Of a DNA stretch of 64,000 nt, positions 37,655 through 46,078 are shown in pieces. The notes under the pieces were generated by a model. The model was given only the letters and a program-made list of their open reading frames with translations. It was not told the origin of the DNA and ran no database searches. Positions within the stretch are counted from its first letter, which is position 1; the number at the start of each line of letters is the position of its first letter. A program made the position numbers and the translations under genes. The stretch comes from Microbacter margulisiae (GTDB lineage Bacteria; Bacteroidota; Bacteroidia; Bacteroidales; Paludibacteraceae): NCBI RefSeq assembly GCF_014192515.1, contig NZ_JACHYB010000001.1, positions 1,550,001-1,614,000 of the forward strand, read 5' to 3'.

Positions 37655-38665
37655 TTACATAGCAGGCAGAATCATCAGTCCGAAAAAAGGAAACTGATAC
37701 GTGGTCGCTTGCAAAAAATAGAAGACAATGCTATACAAAATGCCAGCCAACATCACAAGTTTCAAAGTAGTGGCTGCCTTATGAAATCCTTTTGAATCGC
37801 TGGCTTTCAACAATTGATAAAATGTAAAAACAAAAGGTGCTACAATTGCAATGAAATAGTAATGTAACGTGATAGTATCTTGAGGGAAATGAATCAGATT
37901 TACAAAATAATACAACAACATCAAGACAGCAGCCATTAAGCTATACACAAATATTTTAGTGTGCTTTATTCCCCATATAACAGGCATCGTCCGACATTCC
38001 AGTTCACGGTCACCTTGCTCGTCTTCCATGTCTTTGACAATTTCACGTATCCAAGTGATTAAAAAAGCAAATAATGCGAAACCTCCTGTCCATGCAAATA
38101 TTTTCGAAGGAATCGGAGTTAACCCAATTAAATCACCGTAACGTAACGATAAAGATGAGACTTCCAATATCCCGATAGCCAGAAGACCACTGGCCACAAC
38201 AAAGGCCACAATGATATTCCCAATCATAAATTGCCGTTTATAACTGGAAGAATAAAACCAAAGTAGGCCAACTACAACAAACAGAAGTATAGCTAAAACA
38301 GAAGAACGTCCCTGAAAGGCAGAAAAAAAACCCAAGCAGGCTCCAATGATTGTAAGTACAACATAAAATATCATAGCAGCGCGTTTAGGAACAGACACAC
38401 CTACAATCACCCGATCAGGCTTATTAATGGTATCAATACGTGTATCAAAATAAGCATTGATCACGTATCCACCAGCCGCAACAAAAATCAAACTAAAAAA
38501 TAATGACCAGAACGCACCTTCTGATGTTGCCGGAGCAATATGATATGGAGTTAGTAACGGAATAATCACCCAAGCATGCAAAGTCCATTGTAAAAATGCT
38601 ATAATCAAAAGATTAATAGGCCTGGTTAATCGTGCATAAGCCATTATATCACCAAGACGCTTCAT
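37655..38665 (-). CDS. UbiA-family prenyltransferase (DGGGP-synthase-like)
   Basis: This integral membrane prenyltransferase has 336 aa and about eight membrane helices. The first Asp-rich motif is NAYFDTRIDTINKPDR (70-85) and the second is REIVKDMEDEQGDRE (about 212-226), as in enzymes that move a polyprenyl group to an acceptor. RVIVGVSVPKRAA after the first motif is like proteins annotated as geranylgeranylglycerol-phosphate geranylgeranyltransferases in Bacteroidota. The acceptor cannot be told from sequence; a lipid or quinone role is possible. Its start overlaps the DUF4834 stop by 4 bp (ATGA) and maf follows 11 bp later. Confidence 0.82.
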   Translation of the reverse strand: MKRLGDIMAYARLTRPINLLIIAFLQWTLHAWVIIPLLTPYHIAPATSEGAFWSLFFSLIFVAAGGYVINAYFDTRIDTINKPDRVIVGVSVPKRAAMIFYVVLTIIGACLGFFSAFQGRSSVLAILLFVVVGLLWFYSSSYKRQFMIGNIIVAFVVASGLLAIGILEVSSLSLRYGDLIGLTPIPSKIFAWTGGFALFAFLITWIREIVKDMEDEQGDRELECRTMPVIWGIKHTKIFVYSLMAAVLMLLYYFVNLIHFPQDTITLHYYFIAIVAPFVFTFYQLLKASDSKGFHKAATTLKLVMLAGILYSIVFYFLQATTYQFPFFGLMILPAM

Positions 38666-38895
38666 ACTTTCCGGTTATTTTCATCATCGTCAATTTCCTC
38701 AAAATCAACATATTCTCCCTCATCTTTCGAAAAGACTTTTCGGGTAGATTTACCTGAGTTCTCATCCTGATTTACTTGACCTTCGTGTCGCTTTCGTCCG
38801 ATCCCAAAGATAGATCCGAAAAAACGTAAAACAGAAGTCAATACAAAAAGAGCAAAAAACAGAAAAAGCAGTAGCAGAAAAAAAATAAAACTCAT
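38662..38895 (-). CDS. DUF4834-like small membrane protein
   Basis: This 77-aa protein has one N-terminal membrane helix (FIFFLLLLFLFFALFVLTSV) and a charged cytoplasmic tail ending near VFSKDEGEYVDFEEID. I recognise that tail as typical of the Bacteroidota DUF4834 family. Function is unknown. Its stop overlaps the start of the UbiA-family gene, which implies coupled translation. The stretch to obgE (123 bp) shows no promoter, so it may belong to the obgE transcript. Confidence 0.75.
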   Translation of the reverse strand: MSFIFFLLLLFLFFALFVLTSVLRFFGSIFGIGRKRHEGQVNQDENSGKSTRKVFSKDEGEYVDFEEIDDDENNRKV

Positions 38896-39018
38896 AAGCC
38901 TCTAATTGGATTGATCAATTAAATCCGGAATCCAATCAATCAACATCATTTCAAAGCCCTTCATAAGGCTATTAAGCAGCATTATAAACAATAATTTAGT
39001 AGTACAGAATCAAAATTC

Positions 39019-40131
39019 TCATTCATCCCAATCATATTCAACTTCAGAATCATCCCCCATTTCTTCTTCCAAACCAGCATTATGTTGTGGCAAAATGACA
39101 TTAGAAGGCAAATGATGGCTTAAGGTCATTACTCTGTTGGATTCATCGTTTAACTCTTCCCACAATATATCTTTCAATTTTGAGAGACCAAAGCCCGTGA
39201 CAGATGAAATAAATAAATATTTCACATCAGGCAACTCAGATTCCATTTCGGTCATTAACTCCTCATCCAGCAAATCCGATTTGGTAATTGCCAAAATACG
39301 TTGCTTATCAAGCAACTCAGGGTTATATGCTCTTAATTCATCCAATAAAACCTCATATTCTTTGGCAATATCTTTGGAATCAGCAGCAATCATAAACAAC
39401 AAAATGGCGTTCCGTTCAATATGTCGTAAAAACCGCAAACCCAATCCACGGCCTTCATGAGCCCCTTCAATAATCCCTGGAATATCTGCCATGACAAATG
39501 ATCTGTTATCGCGATATGCCACTATTCCAAGATTGGGGACTAAGGTAGTAAAAGGATAATTAGCAATTTCAGGCTTCGCAGCTGTGATAGCCGCCAACAA
39601 TGTAGATTTTCCGGCGTTCGGGAGGCCAACCAATCCCACATCAGCCAGAACCTTTAACTCCAGAATAACAGATCTTTCTATACGTGGTTCGCCCGGTTGA
39701 GCATATCGGGGAGTTTGATTCGTTGCAGTTTTAAAGTGCCAATTACCAAGGCCTCCTCTCCCTCCACGTATTAATATAATTTCTTGACCATCCTCAGATA
39801 CATCACAAATAAATTCGCCCGTTTCGGCATCATGGGCAACGGTGCCACACGGAACTTCAATAATCTGATCTTCTCCATCTTTACCAAAGCTTCGGCTTTT
39901 ACTTCCGCTTCCCCCATCACCCGCAAAGATATGACGGGCATATTTCAAATGAATTAATGTCCAATAATTCTTGTTCGCACGCAAAATCACATGTCCACCA
40001 CGTCCACCATCACCGCCATCAGGTCCTCCTTTAGGAATATATTTTTCACGGTGAAAGTGCATGGACCCAGCGCCCCCTTTGCCTGAGCGACAAAAAATTT
40101 TGACGTAATCCACAAAATTTGATTCTGCCAT
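39019..40131 (-). CDS. obg: Obg-family GTPase
   Basis: ObgE is a ribosome-associated GTPase needed for 50S maturation and linked to the stringent response. The 370-aa protein has the glycine-rich Obg fold (about 1-158: [37 protein letters not shown]). A G domain follows, with [11 protein letters not shown] as G1, [12 protein letters not shown] as G3 and TKSDLL as G4. The C-terminus ends in an acidic tail ([14 protein letters not shown]) and lacks the OCT domain. It lies 65 bp after hisD with no visible promoter or terminator between them. Confidence 0.96.
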   Translation of the reverse strand: MAESNFVDYVKIFCRSGKGGAGSMHFHREKYIPKGGPDGGDGGRGGHVILRANKNYWTLIHLKYARHIFAGDGGSGSKSRSFGKDGEDQIIEVPCGTVAHDAETGEFICDVSEDGQEIILIRGGRGGLGNWHFKTATNQTPRYAQPGEPRIERSVILELKVLADVGLVGLPNAGKSTLLAAITAAKPEIANYPFTTLVPNLGIVAYRDNRSFVMADIPGIIEGAHEGRGLGLRFLRHIERNAILLFMIAADSKDIAKEYEVLLDELRAYNPELLDKQRILAITKSDLLDEELMTEMESELPDVKYLFISSVTGFGLSKLKDILWEELNDESNRVMTLSHHLPSNVILPQHNAGLEEEMGDDSEVEYDWDE

Positions 40132-40196
40132 CTTTTTGCTATAAAATGAATAAGCGGGTTATATATTACTTGTCTTATACGCCTTGACGAAATGCA

Positions 40197-41516
40197 TTAG
40201 TGACGCCACGATAAATCATCCTCATCTTCACGATATATGCGTTCCAAACGAATCTCTACTGCGTTTTTGTGAGCAGTCAGTTGTTCGTTTTCAGCCATAA
40301 TCTCAATAGCATTACTCAGCATCATCAGCCCATCACGCGACAATTCCTGAAAAGAAATCTTTTTGGTAAAACTATCGAGCGTAATCCCACTGTAAGCCTT
40401 TGCAAAACCATTTGTCGGCAAAGTATGATTTGTCCCTGAAGCATAATCACCTGCGCTTTCAGGGCTAAAATCACCAAGAAAGACAGACCCGGCATTAACA
40501 ATGCGTTCAGCCACAACAGTATAATTTTTCGTCATAATAATCAGATGCTCAGGTGCATATTCATTAATCATCCGAATAGCATCTTCTATTTTCGGAATAT
40601 AAATAATTTTACTATGCTTTAAGGCTTGCTGAGCCAGATCCTTACGCGGCAAAAGGTCCAATTGGACTTCCAACTCCACCAACACCTGATCAATCAGTTC
40701 TTCATCAACAGTAAACAAAACAGACTGGCTGTCCACTCCATGTTCAGCCTGAGATAAAAGATCAGCAGCAATATACTTTGGTCGAGCCATGCTATCCGCC
40801 AATATGGCTACTTCTGATGGACCGGCCGGCATATCAATGGCAACTTCATTTAAGCCTACCAATTGTTTCGCCGCATTTACATATTGATTACCAGGCCCAA
40901 AAATTTTATTAACCTTTGGAACACTATTTGTTCCAAAAGCCATAGCCGCAATAGCCTGTGCACCACCTATTTTGAAAATCTTGGTTACACCACACAAATG
41001 AGCTGTGTAAAGAACTGCATCATATACTTTTCCTTCTTTATCAGGAGGTGTACACAAAACAATTTCTTCACATCCGGCAATTTGTGCGGGCACGGCCAGC
41101 ATCAAAACAGTCGAAAAAAGCGGAGCAGTTCCTCCAGGTATGTATAATCCTACTTTTTGAATAGGAATTCGTTTTTGCCAACAACGAACTTGCGGAATAA
41201 CCTCCATATAAGGTAATTCATCTTCTTGTGCTTCATGAAACTTCTGTATATTCCGCTTAGCTTGCGAAATAGCCTCTTTCAATTGATGTGGAATTTTCGT
41301 AGTAGCCTCTGTAATTTCTGCTTCTGTTACCTGTAACGCATCCAGCGTAACATGGTCAAACTGCTGCTCATATTCCAAAAGAGCTTCGTCGCCTCTGTCA
41401 CGTACAGCATCCAAAATAGGCTGCACTGTAGCAAACAGTCGCGTTGTATCCATGACAGGACGTTTCAAAATCGAGTCCCAAGTTTCAACAGCAGGATTTT
41501 TGATAACTTGAATCAT
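40197..41516 (-). CDS. hisD: Histidinol dehydrogenase
   Basis: HisD catalyses the last two NAD-dependent oxidations of histidine synthesis, histidinol to histidine. The 439-aa protein has PGGTAPLFSTVLMLAVPA, FGPGNQYVNAAKQ, DMPAGPSEVAILAD, a QAEHGVDSQSVL block near the zinc site, and SAGDYASGTNHTLPT. The pattern is complete, so it should be active. It lies 35 bp after hisG; hisC and hisB, which usually follow, are absent here and obgE comes next. Regulation is likely through the attenuator before hisG. Confidence 0.97.
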   Translation of the reverse strand: MIQVIKNPAVETWDSILKRPVMDTTRLFATVQPILDAVRDRGDEALLEYEQQFDHVTLDALQVTEAEITEATTKIPHQLKEAISQAKRNIQKFHEAQEDELPYMEVIPQVRCWQKRIPIQKVGLYIPGGTAPLFSTVLMLAVPAQIAGCEEIVLCTPPDKEGKVYDAVLYTAHLCGVTKIFKIGGAQAIAAMAFGTNSVPKVNKIFGPGNQYVNAAKQLVGLNEVAIDMPAGPSEVAILADSMARPKYIAADLLSQAEHGVDSQSVLFTVDEELIDQVLVELEVQLDLLPRKDLAQQALKHSKIIYIPKIEDAIRMINEYAPEHLIIMTKNYTVVAERIVNAGSVFLGDFSPESAGDYASGTNHTLPTNGFAKAYSGITLDSFTKKISFQELSRDGLMMLSNAIEIMAENEQLTAHKNAVEIRLERIYREDEDDLSWRH

Positions 41517-41551
41517 ATATGTGATAAAATAGTGGCAATGATTATAATAAT

Positions 41552-42403
41552 CTAAAGAATCATTTTCTCAATCGGAATTACAAGAATAGCCTCAGCTCCA
41601 AGTGCTTTCAACTTTCCTATGATTTCCCAAAACTGTTTTTCATCCAATACAGAATGAATTGAGCTCCAACCTTCTTTAGCCAAAGGCATAATAGTAGGAC
41701 TTTTCATTCCGGGTAATACAGCAATAATATTGTCTAACTGTTCATTAGGAGCATTAAGCAATATATATTTCTTACCTTCAGCAGTTTGGACGGCATCAAT
41801 ACGAAACATCAATTCATCCAGAATTATCTGTTTATCTGCAGATAATCCTGGCGTTCCAATCAAAACAGCTTCGGATTTCATAATCACTTCAACTTCTTTC
41901 AGATGATTGCTAACCAGAGTACTACCTGAACTTACAATATCAAAAATCGCATCAGAAAGGCCAATGCTTGGGGCAATTTCAACAGAACCGGTAATAAGGT
42001 GAGTATGAGCGTGAATACCCTTTTGAGCAAAGAAAGTATTCAAAATATGCGAATAGGATGTAGCAATTTTTTTCCCTTCAAACCATTGCAATCCCGTATA
42101 TTCTTCCTCTTTCGGGATAGCGAGCGAAAGACGACATTTGCTAAAGCCCAGCCGTTTTTCGATATTAGCCTCAACGGCACGTTCCACAAATTCATTTTCA
42201 CCTACAATCCCAACATCAGCAATTCCATCGGCAACAGACTGAGGAATATCATCATCACGAAGAAACAAAACTTCAATCGGAAAATTGGAGGCTGGTATTA
42301 ATAATGTACGCTTGGCACTGCCCAGTTTAATACCAATTTCAGAAAACAAAAACATGGTATCTTCATATAAACGACCTTTGGATTGAACTGCAATTCGTAA
42401 CAT
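41552..42403 (-). CDS. hisG: ATP phosphoribosyltransferase, long form
   Basis: HisG catalyses the first step of histidine synthesis, PRPP + ATP to PR-ATP, and is feedback-inhibited by histidine. From ATG 42403 it is 283 aa and starts MLRIAVQSKGRLYEDT. This is the long form, with two catalytic domains (DVGIVGENE, SLAIPKEEEY, DIVSSGSTLVSN) and a C-terminal regulatory domain (about 210-283). It does not need HisZ. The frame is open 25 codons upstream through the attenuator region, but those codons are not HisG-like. It heads hisG-hisD and has a His leader peptide upstream. Confidence 0.96.
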   Translation of the reverse strand: MLRIAVQSKGRLYEDTMFLFSEIGIKLGSAKRTLLIPASNFPIEVLFLRDDDIPQSVADGIADVGIVGENEFVERAVEANIEKRLGFSKCRLSLAIPKEEEYTGLQWFEGKKIATSYSHILNTFFAQKGIHAHTHLITGSVEIAPSIGLSDAIFDIVSSGSTLVSNHLKEVEVIMKSEAVLIGTPGLSADKQIILDELMFRIDAVQTAEGKKYILLNAPNEQLDNIIAVLPGMKSPTIMPLAKEGWSSIHSVLDEKQFWEIIGKLKALGAEAILVIPIEKMIL

Positions 42404-42442
42404 AACAGGGAAAGTATAAGTTGAGTATTTTATGTGTTGGAT

Positions 42443-42515
42443 GAATAAAAAAGGCCCACCCACAGTATGGCAAGCCAAAATCCACCGAAAAATAATTTTC
42501 TTTATTGCCTACTGT
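42443..42515 (-). promoter_or_regulatory. Histidine attenuator: antiterminator and terminator hairpins
   Basis: On the minus-strand RNA two exclusive structures can form between the His leader peptide and hisG. The antiterminator pairs ACAGTAGGCAA (42505-42515) with TTGCCATACTGT (42462-42473), 11 bp and one bulged A. The terminator pairs GGCTTGCC (42469-42476) with GGTGGGCC (42453-42460), 5 Watson-Crick and 3 G-U pairs, followed by TTTTTT (42447-42452). Bases 42469-42473 belong to both, so only one can exist at a time. This is the standard layout of ribosome-mediated attenuation. Confidence 0.75.
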
Positions 42516-42527
42516 TTGAAAGCACAA

Positions 42528-42569
42528 TTAATAATGATGCTTTGTATGCGATAAAAGAATCAAATTCAT
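42528..42569 (-). CDS. hisL: His operon leader peptide, 13 aa
   Basis: The short frame MNLILLSHTKHHY ends in TAA at 42528-42530 and begins about 13 nt after the predicted start of transcription. Three of its last six residues are His, with two adjacent codons (CAT CAT), where a ribosome would stall when His-tRNA is short. The first antiterminator arm begins 12 nt after the stop codon. A ribosome that completes translation would cover part of it and favour the terminator. Placement before hisG makes chance unlikely. Assignment is inferred from sequence only. Confidence 0.75.
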   Translation of the reverse strand: MNLILLSHTKHHY

Positions 42570-42587
42570 AGTAGTTTGATAAGAGTA

Positions 42588-42595
42588 CAAAAGTA
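42588..42595 (-). promoter_or_regulatory. -7 box of hisG operon
   Basis: TACTTTTG on the minus strand fits TAnnTTTG. It predicts initiation near 42582, just before the leader peptide. No clear TTTG is seen at -33. Confidence 0.5.
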
Positions 42596-42704
42596 GTCAT
42601 TTTTCAGCAAATAATTGGCAGCTATTATGTCAAAATAACAAAACCTCTCATTATGAATTACTTTCGTCTAAAATTATCCCGTAATCTTTTCGAGATTTTT
42701 CACC

Positions 42705-44783
42705 CTAAAATTTCCAACGCAACATAGCTCTGGCATCTGTTTTATGATTATGATGAATAGTTTCAAGTCCTGTTCCTACTGTGTTAACCTCCTCATAAAT
42801 TGTTTGCGCAATTTTGAACCAGAAAGTCAAGTGTTGATTCATTGTGTAACGCATATTCAGAAAATACCGGCTTCCTTTCCCATACAACATCGGAATGGCA
42901 AAGACATAGAGCAAATCTTTTTCATAAACATAAAATCTCGTATCGTAGGCAGGAGAATCAAAAAATTCATAGCGCATATTAATGGCCAAAGGAACTCGCG
43001 ATGGTGTGTATGAAAAATCCTGAGCGAGCAAATATCCGGTGTGTGACTTAGTAATAGCGTCAATCCCATGATTTACAGCAATAATATTTTTCAATGCAAA
43101 ATGATTGTCCAACTTATAAGCCAAAGAATAATATCCATTTGTTGTACTGTATTCTCCGGTAAAATAAGTAGTGGTTGCTGTATTAAAATTTTTTTCTTTT
43201 TGTTTATACCTTATTTTCCAAAACATTTCTAGGGCATGGGAAGAAACATAATGAGCTGTCAGTAAGAGATCATAACCGTTTGAAGGTCTGCCCACCGAAT
43301 ATTTCAGCCACGGGAATGAATAAGTATCTGCTGCAAAAGAGAATTGCCAGTGTTTAATAGGATTGGCTTTAACTCCAAAGTAATACCCATCTTCATTCTG
43401 AATGGATGAACCTTCGGCAAAACCATTAGACAAAAGCACAGAGTAACGGGGAGAATAATGGCGATAAAGTGCCACTATCTGAAAGATTGAAATGGGAGAA
43501 AAGGAGCAACCATTGATCGTTGCCACAGCATATTGATCTGTCATAGCTGTCTCTCCAAAAAAATTAAAAGGATGCAACCGAAACTGATAATTCACACCTC
43601 CGGCTAATTGATGAGTTCCAGAAAAATCAAATCGATTATCAAGTCGTATAGTTGGATGTAAAGGAATAGATAAACGCATATCCGTCAATGTCGCTCCAAC
43701 ATGAAGATTTCGGAATCGCCAACTCATATTGCCCCCTATTACTTGCCAACCTATAGTTCCTTTCCGTGCTAAATCACTCATTGTTTGGTGCAATCCATCT
43801 GTTTTTATGGTTGTAATCGCATTACCAGTGGAATCTCCGTCAAGAAACCGATATGAATAAAATAAAGAAAACGTTGAAATTCCTTTTTTCAACGTAACTC
43901 CAATACCTCTCATGTAGTTATATTCATCTGTAGAAGAGCATTTTCGGATACCCGCATTCTGAGGTAAAACATTAACAACATCGTTGGCTTTGCTATATGT
44001 CAATTCAGGATGTATCACAAGGCCTTGTCCAAAATTAGCCCGAAAGTTTCCAATAACCAAAGATTTTAGAATACCAATATCATTCAATTGTAAATAAGCC
44101 GAATAATAATCAAAGCCTTTATGGTAAGATCCCCAGAACTGTTCTCCGGCATCCTTCTCTGCTATAAGTCCCATATCAATTCTGTCGCGATAACGGAATA
44201 TATATCGCAACGAGCAATAATAAGGATCTCCAACATACTTTTTATTCGTAGCCAACGCTAAGGAATCGTTATCAGTAGAAGTATAACCTTCTTTTTGCTC
44301 CAGTGTACGATCAGTCCTCCACAAAAATTCATGTTTACCCTCACTGAAAATAGTTGCCAGGGATGGCAATTTCGACTTTAGAGGCGTCATTTTGCCAACA
44401 TAGACGAAAGGCAACAAATTTCGGATAGTAAACTCATCAAAGCCATCTACCAATTGGAGTTCATACAACGAATTTATAGGCTTGTTGCGGTAGAGATAAT
44501 ACAAAAGGTTTTCAATTTGCTGATCAGAAAGAAATTGTAACTTCTGCAGCTCTTCCTTTGTTGTGTTATTCAAATTGACAGGGTTCTGGGCAAAATAATT
44601 TAAGTCTTCTTCCAGCGTGGAAAAATCAATATCAGCTTCACTATTTGCAGACATATCTTCATAAATCCGAGCAATGATTTCTGCAGTTTCGTTATCTTTA
44701 TTTTGTGCTTGAACAACAAGGACATCAAACATAAAAAAGCACCATGCCCACCACACAATTGATACTATGCGATTTATAATCAT
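42705..44783 (-). CDS. Helix-hairpin-helix domain plus outer-membrane barrel-like protein
   Basis: This is an exported protein of 692 aa. From ATG 44783 it has a signal sequence (MIINRIVSIVWWAWCFFMFD, cleavage near VQAQ). A ComEA-like helix-hairpin-helix region follows (about 65-130: NPVNLNNTTKEELQKLQFLS, then SLYELQLVDGFDEFTIRNLL). The remaining 550 residues are beta-rich with aromatic strand ends and a final strand ending KF, like an outer-membrane barrel. Longer N-termini overlap the stop of the upstream gene and lack a signal peptide. It follows a PorV/PorQ-like gene by 22 bp. Function is unknown; related proteins in Bacteroidota are also uncharacterised as far as I know. Confidence 0.78.
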   Translation of the reverse strand: MIINRIVSIVWWAWCFFMFDVLVVQAQNKDNETAEIIARIYEDMSANSEADIDFSTLEEDLNYFAQNPVNLNNTTKEELQKLQFLSDQQIENLLYYLYRNKPINSLYELQLVDGFDEFTIRNLLPFVYVGKMTPLKSKLPSLATIFSEGKHEFLWRTDRTLEQKEGYTSTDNDSLALATNKKYVGDPYYCSLRYIFRYRDRIDMGLIAEKDAGEQFWGSYHKGFDYYSAYLQLNDIGILKSLVIGNFRANFGQGLVIHPELTYSKANDVVNVLPQNAGIRKCSSTDEYNYMRGIGVTLKKGISTFSLFYSYRFLDGDSTGNAITTIKTDGLHQTMSDLARKGTIGWQVIGGNMSWRFRNLHVGATLTDMRLSIPLHPTIRLDNRFDFSGTHQLAGGVNYQFRLHPFNFFGETAMTDQYAVATINGCSFSPISIFQIVALYRHYSPRYSVLLSNGFAEGSSIQNEDGYYFGVKANPIKHWQFSFAADTYSFPWLKYSVGRPSNGYDLLLTAHYVSSHALEMFWKIRYKQKEKNFNTATTTYFTGEYSTTNGYYSLAYKLDNHFALKNIIAVNHGIDAITKSHTGYLLAQDFSYTPSRVPLAINMRYEFFDSPAYDTRFYVYEKDLLYVFAIPMLYGKGSRYFLNMRYTMNQHLTFWFKIAQTIYEEVNTVGTGLETIHHNHKTDARAMLRWKF

Positions 44784-44805
44784 CAGTGTAAAATAGGGAT
44801 ATTTA

Positions 44806-45615
44806 CTAAAAAAGATATTGTAATCCGCCAACCGAGGTAATTCCCAAGACAGGATGTTTTTCAAAATTCACATTGATACGAAATTGGTTGAGCTGTACAC
44901 CTGCACCCAGAGTAGGAATAAACGGCGCACCATATCCGCCAAAACGGATCGCCAAAACATTTGTCGGATTATATTCAAATCCAGTCCCCCATTGAACATC
45001 TGCATTAACCGCTTTCGTAAGCTGGGTGAGCCATACTAATTGATTTGAAAAACGATAACATGATCCAAGAGTAAACACAGAAGGGATATCTTTGGTTATC
45101 AGTTGATAATATACTTTTTGACGAGTCGGATTAAAGGTAGAAAAGCCAATATAGAAATCCGATGTAATCTGAGACAGGAGTCCAACGTGTGCGAACAAAG
45201 CTCCTTTATTCCCTTGTTCCCCCGAAAAATAAGCACTATAATAATCTACTTGAATGCCTAAAGTTAATAACTTATCGAAAGTATGAGCTGCTGCTATACC
45301 AACCAACATTTCAGAATATGTCGAAAATCCGAAGTGCGAAACTGCTAAGCCTACCTTAAGCGGATGAAAGGGAATCTGAAGTGATGCTGCTTCTGTAGAT
45401 AATTCTCTGATTGTGAATCTATTTTCAATTATCATTGAGACTGCGGGATGATTAACTCCATCCAACAATGCTGGATTTTGAAAAGGAAGCCACTCACCAA
45501 TGCGTGCAACCGAAGCATTTCCGGGAGCATACGATTCGGGAATTATCACATCGGCTTGATTATAAGCCGTTAAACACACAAGCAAAAATCCTGCCAATAT
45601 TAGCCATCTTTTCAT
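44806..45615 (-). CDS. PorV/PorQ-like outer-membrane protein
   Basis: This 269-aa exported protein has a signal peptide (MKRWLILAGFLLVCLTAYNQ) and a beta-rich body. Its segments GNASVARIGEW, LAVSHFGFSTYSEMLVGIA and VLAIRFGGYG resemble PorV/PorQ-type barrels, some of which serve type IX secretion, and it ends in LQYLF. Whether this one has a T9SS role cannot be told; no other T9SS gene is in the window. It is cotranscribed with the HHH-barrel gene 22 bp downstream and has a good promoter. Confidence 0.68.
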   Translation of the reverse strand: MKRWLILAGFLLVCLTAYNQADVIIPESYAPGNASVARIGEWLPFQNPALLDGVNHPAVSMIIENRFTIRELSTEAASLQIPFHPLKVGLAVSHFGFSTYSEMLVGIAAAHTFDKLLTLGIQVDYYSAYFSGEQGNKGALFAHVGLLSQITSDFYIGFSTFNPTRQKVYYQLITKDIPSVFTLGSCYRFSNQLVWLTQLTKAVNADVQWGTGFEYNPTNVLAIRFGGYGAPFIPTLGAGVQLNQFRINVNFEKHPVLGITSVGGLQYLF

Positions 45616-45681
45616 GATATAGATTATTATTTACACATACTCATGATCGCATTTTTATTATACAAACAAAAAGCTATTGTG

Positions 45682-45712
45682 CAAATATAAATAAAATAAA
45701 TATGACCACAAA
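45682..45712 (-). promoter_or_regulatory. Promoter of the PorV/PorQ-like gene pair
   Basis: TTTG (45709-45712), 19 bp, TATATTTG (45682-45689) on the minus strand. Initiation near 45676 gives a leader of about 60 nt. Confidence 0.75.
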
Positions 45713-45887
45713 TGTTTTATCAAAAATAATATATTGTTGCCAAATCCGTCAGGAACAATTAAAAGCAACAATCAAAAAGAAGAGTCAATCATATTACGGA
45801 TACCATAACTCTATATATCCGGGTAATACGAGTAAGATACTACAAAACAATGTGTTATATACTTTATATCACTTTTTGTAAGAAAAG

Positions 45888-45919
45888 TTTGTTTTGACAA
45901 GAGAAAAGCACTACCTTTG
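45888..45919 (+). promoter_or_regulatory. Promoter of tRNA-fMet
   Basis: TTTG (45888-45891), 20 bp, TACCTTTG (45912-45919), ending 12 bp before the mature tRNA. Confidence 0.8.
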
Positions 45920-45930
45920 CAAAACCAAAT

Positions 45931-46003
45931 CGCGGAGTAGAGCAGTTGGTAGCTCGTCAGGCTCATAACCTGGAGGCCGGTGGTTCGAGTCCATCCTCCG
46001 CAA
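45931..46003 (+). tRNA. Initiator tRNA-Met (anticodon CAT)
   Basis: The 73-nt gene has acceptor CGCGGAG with CTCCGCA, so positions 1 and 72 form the C-A mismatch typical of bacterial initiators and not found in elongator tRNA-Met. The anticodon loop is CTCATAA. The inner anticodon stem is A29-U41, G30-C40, G31-C39, so one of the three G-C pairs normally conserved in initiators is A-U here. CCA is not encoded. Confidence 0.93.
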
Positions 46004-46006
46004 CAC

Positions 46007-46042
46007 AAAAAAGAGGGTATCCAAAAGGACATCCTCTTTTTT
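46007..46042 (+). terminator. Terminator of tRNA-fMet (bidirectional)
   Basis: A 16-bp stem with one mismatch (46007-46022 with 46027-46042) has an AAAA loop and A/T runs on both sides. It separates tRNA-fMet from the convergent bat operon. Confidence 0.88.
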
Positions 46043-46078
46043 ATTGCATTCAATCTTGTTATAAACAAGAGTTTAGGT

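Noticed and set aside
42404..42478. N-terminal extension of hisG
   Set aside because: The codons are inside the attenuator and do not resemble HisG, which normally starts MLRIAVQSKGRL.
45811..46068. Minus-strand frame across tRNA-fMet
   Set aside because: It crosses a clear tRNA gene and its terminator.
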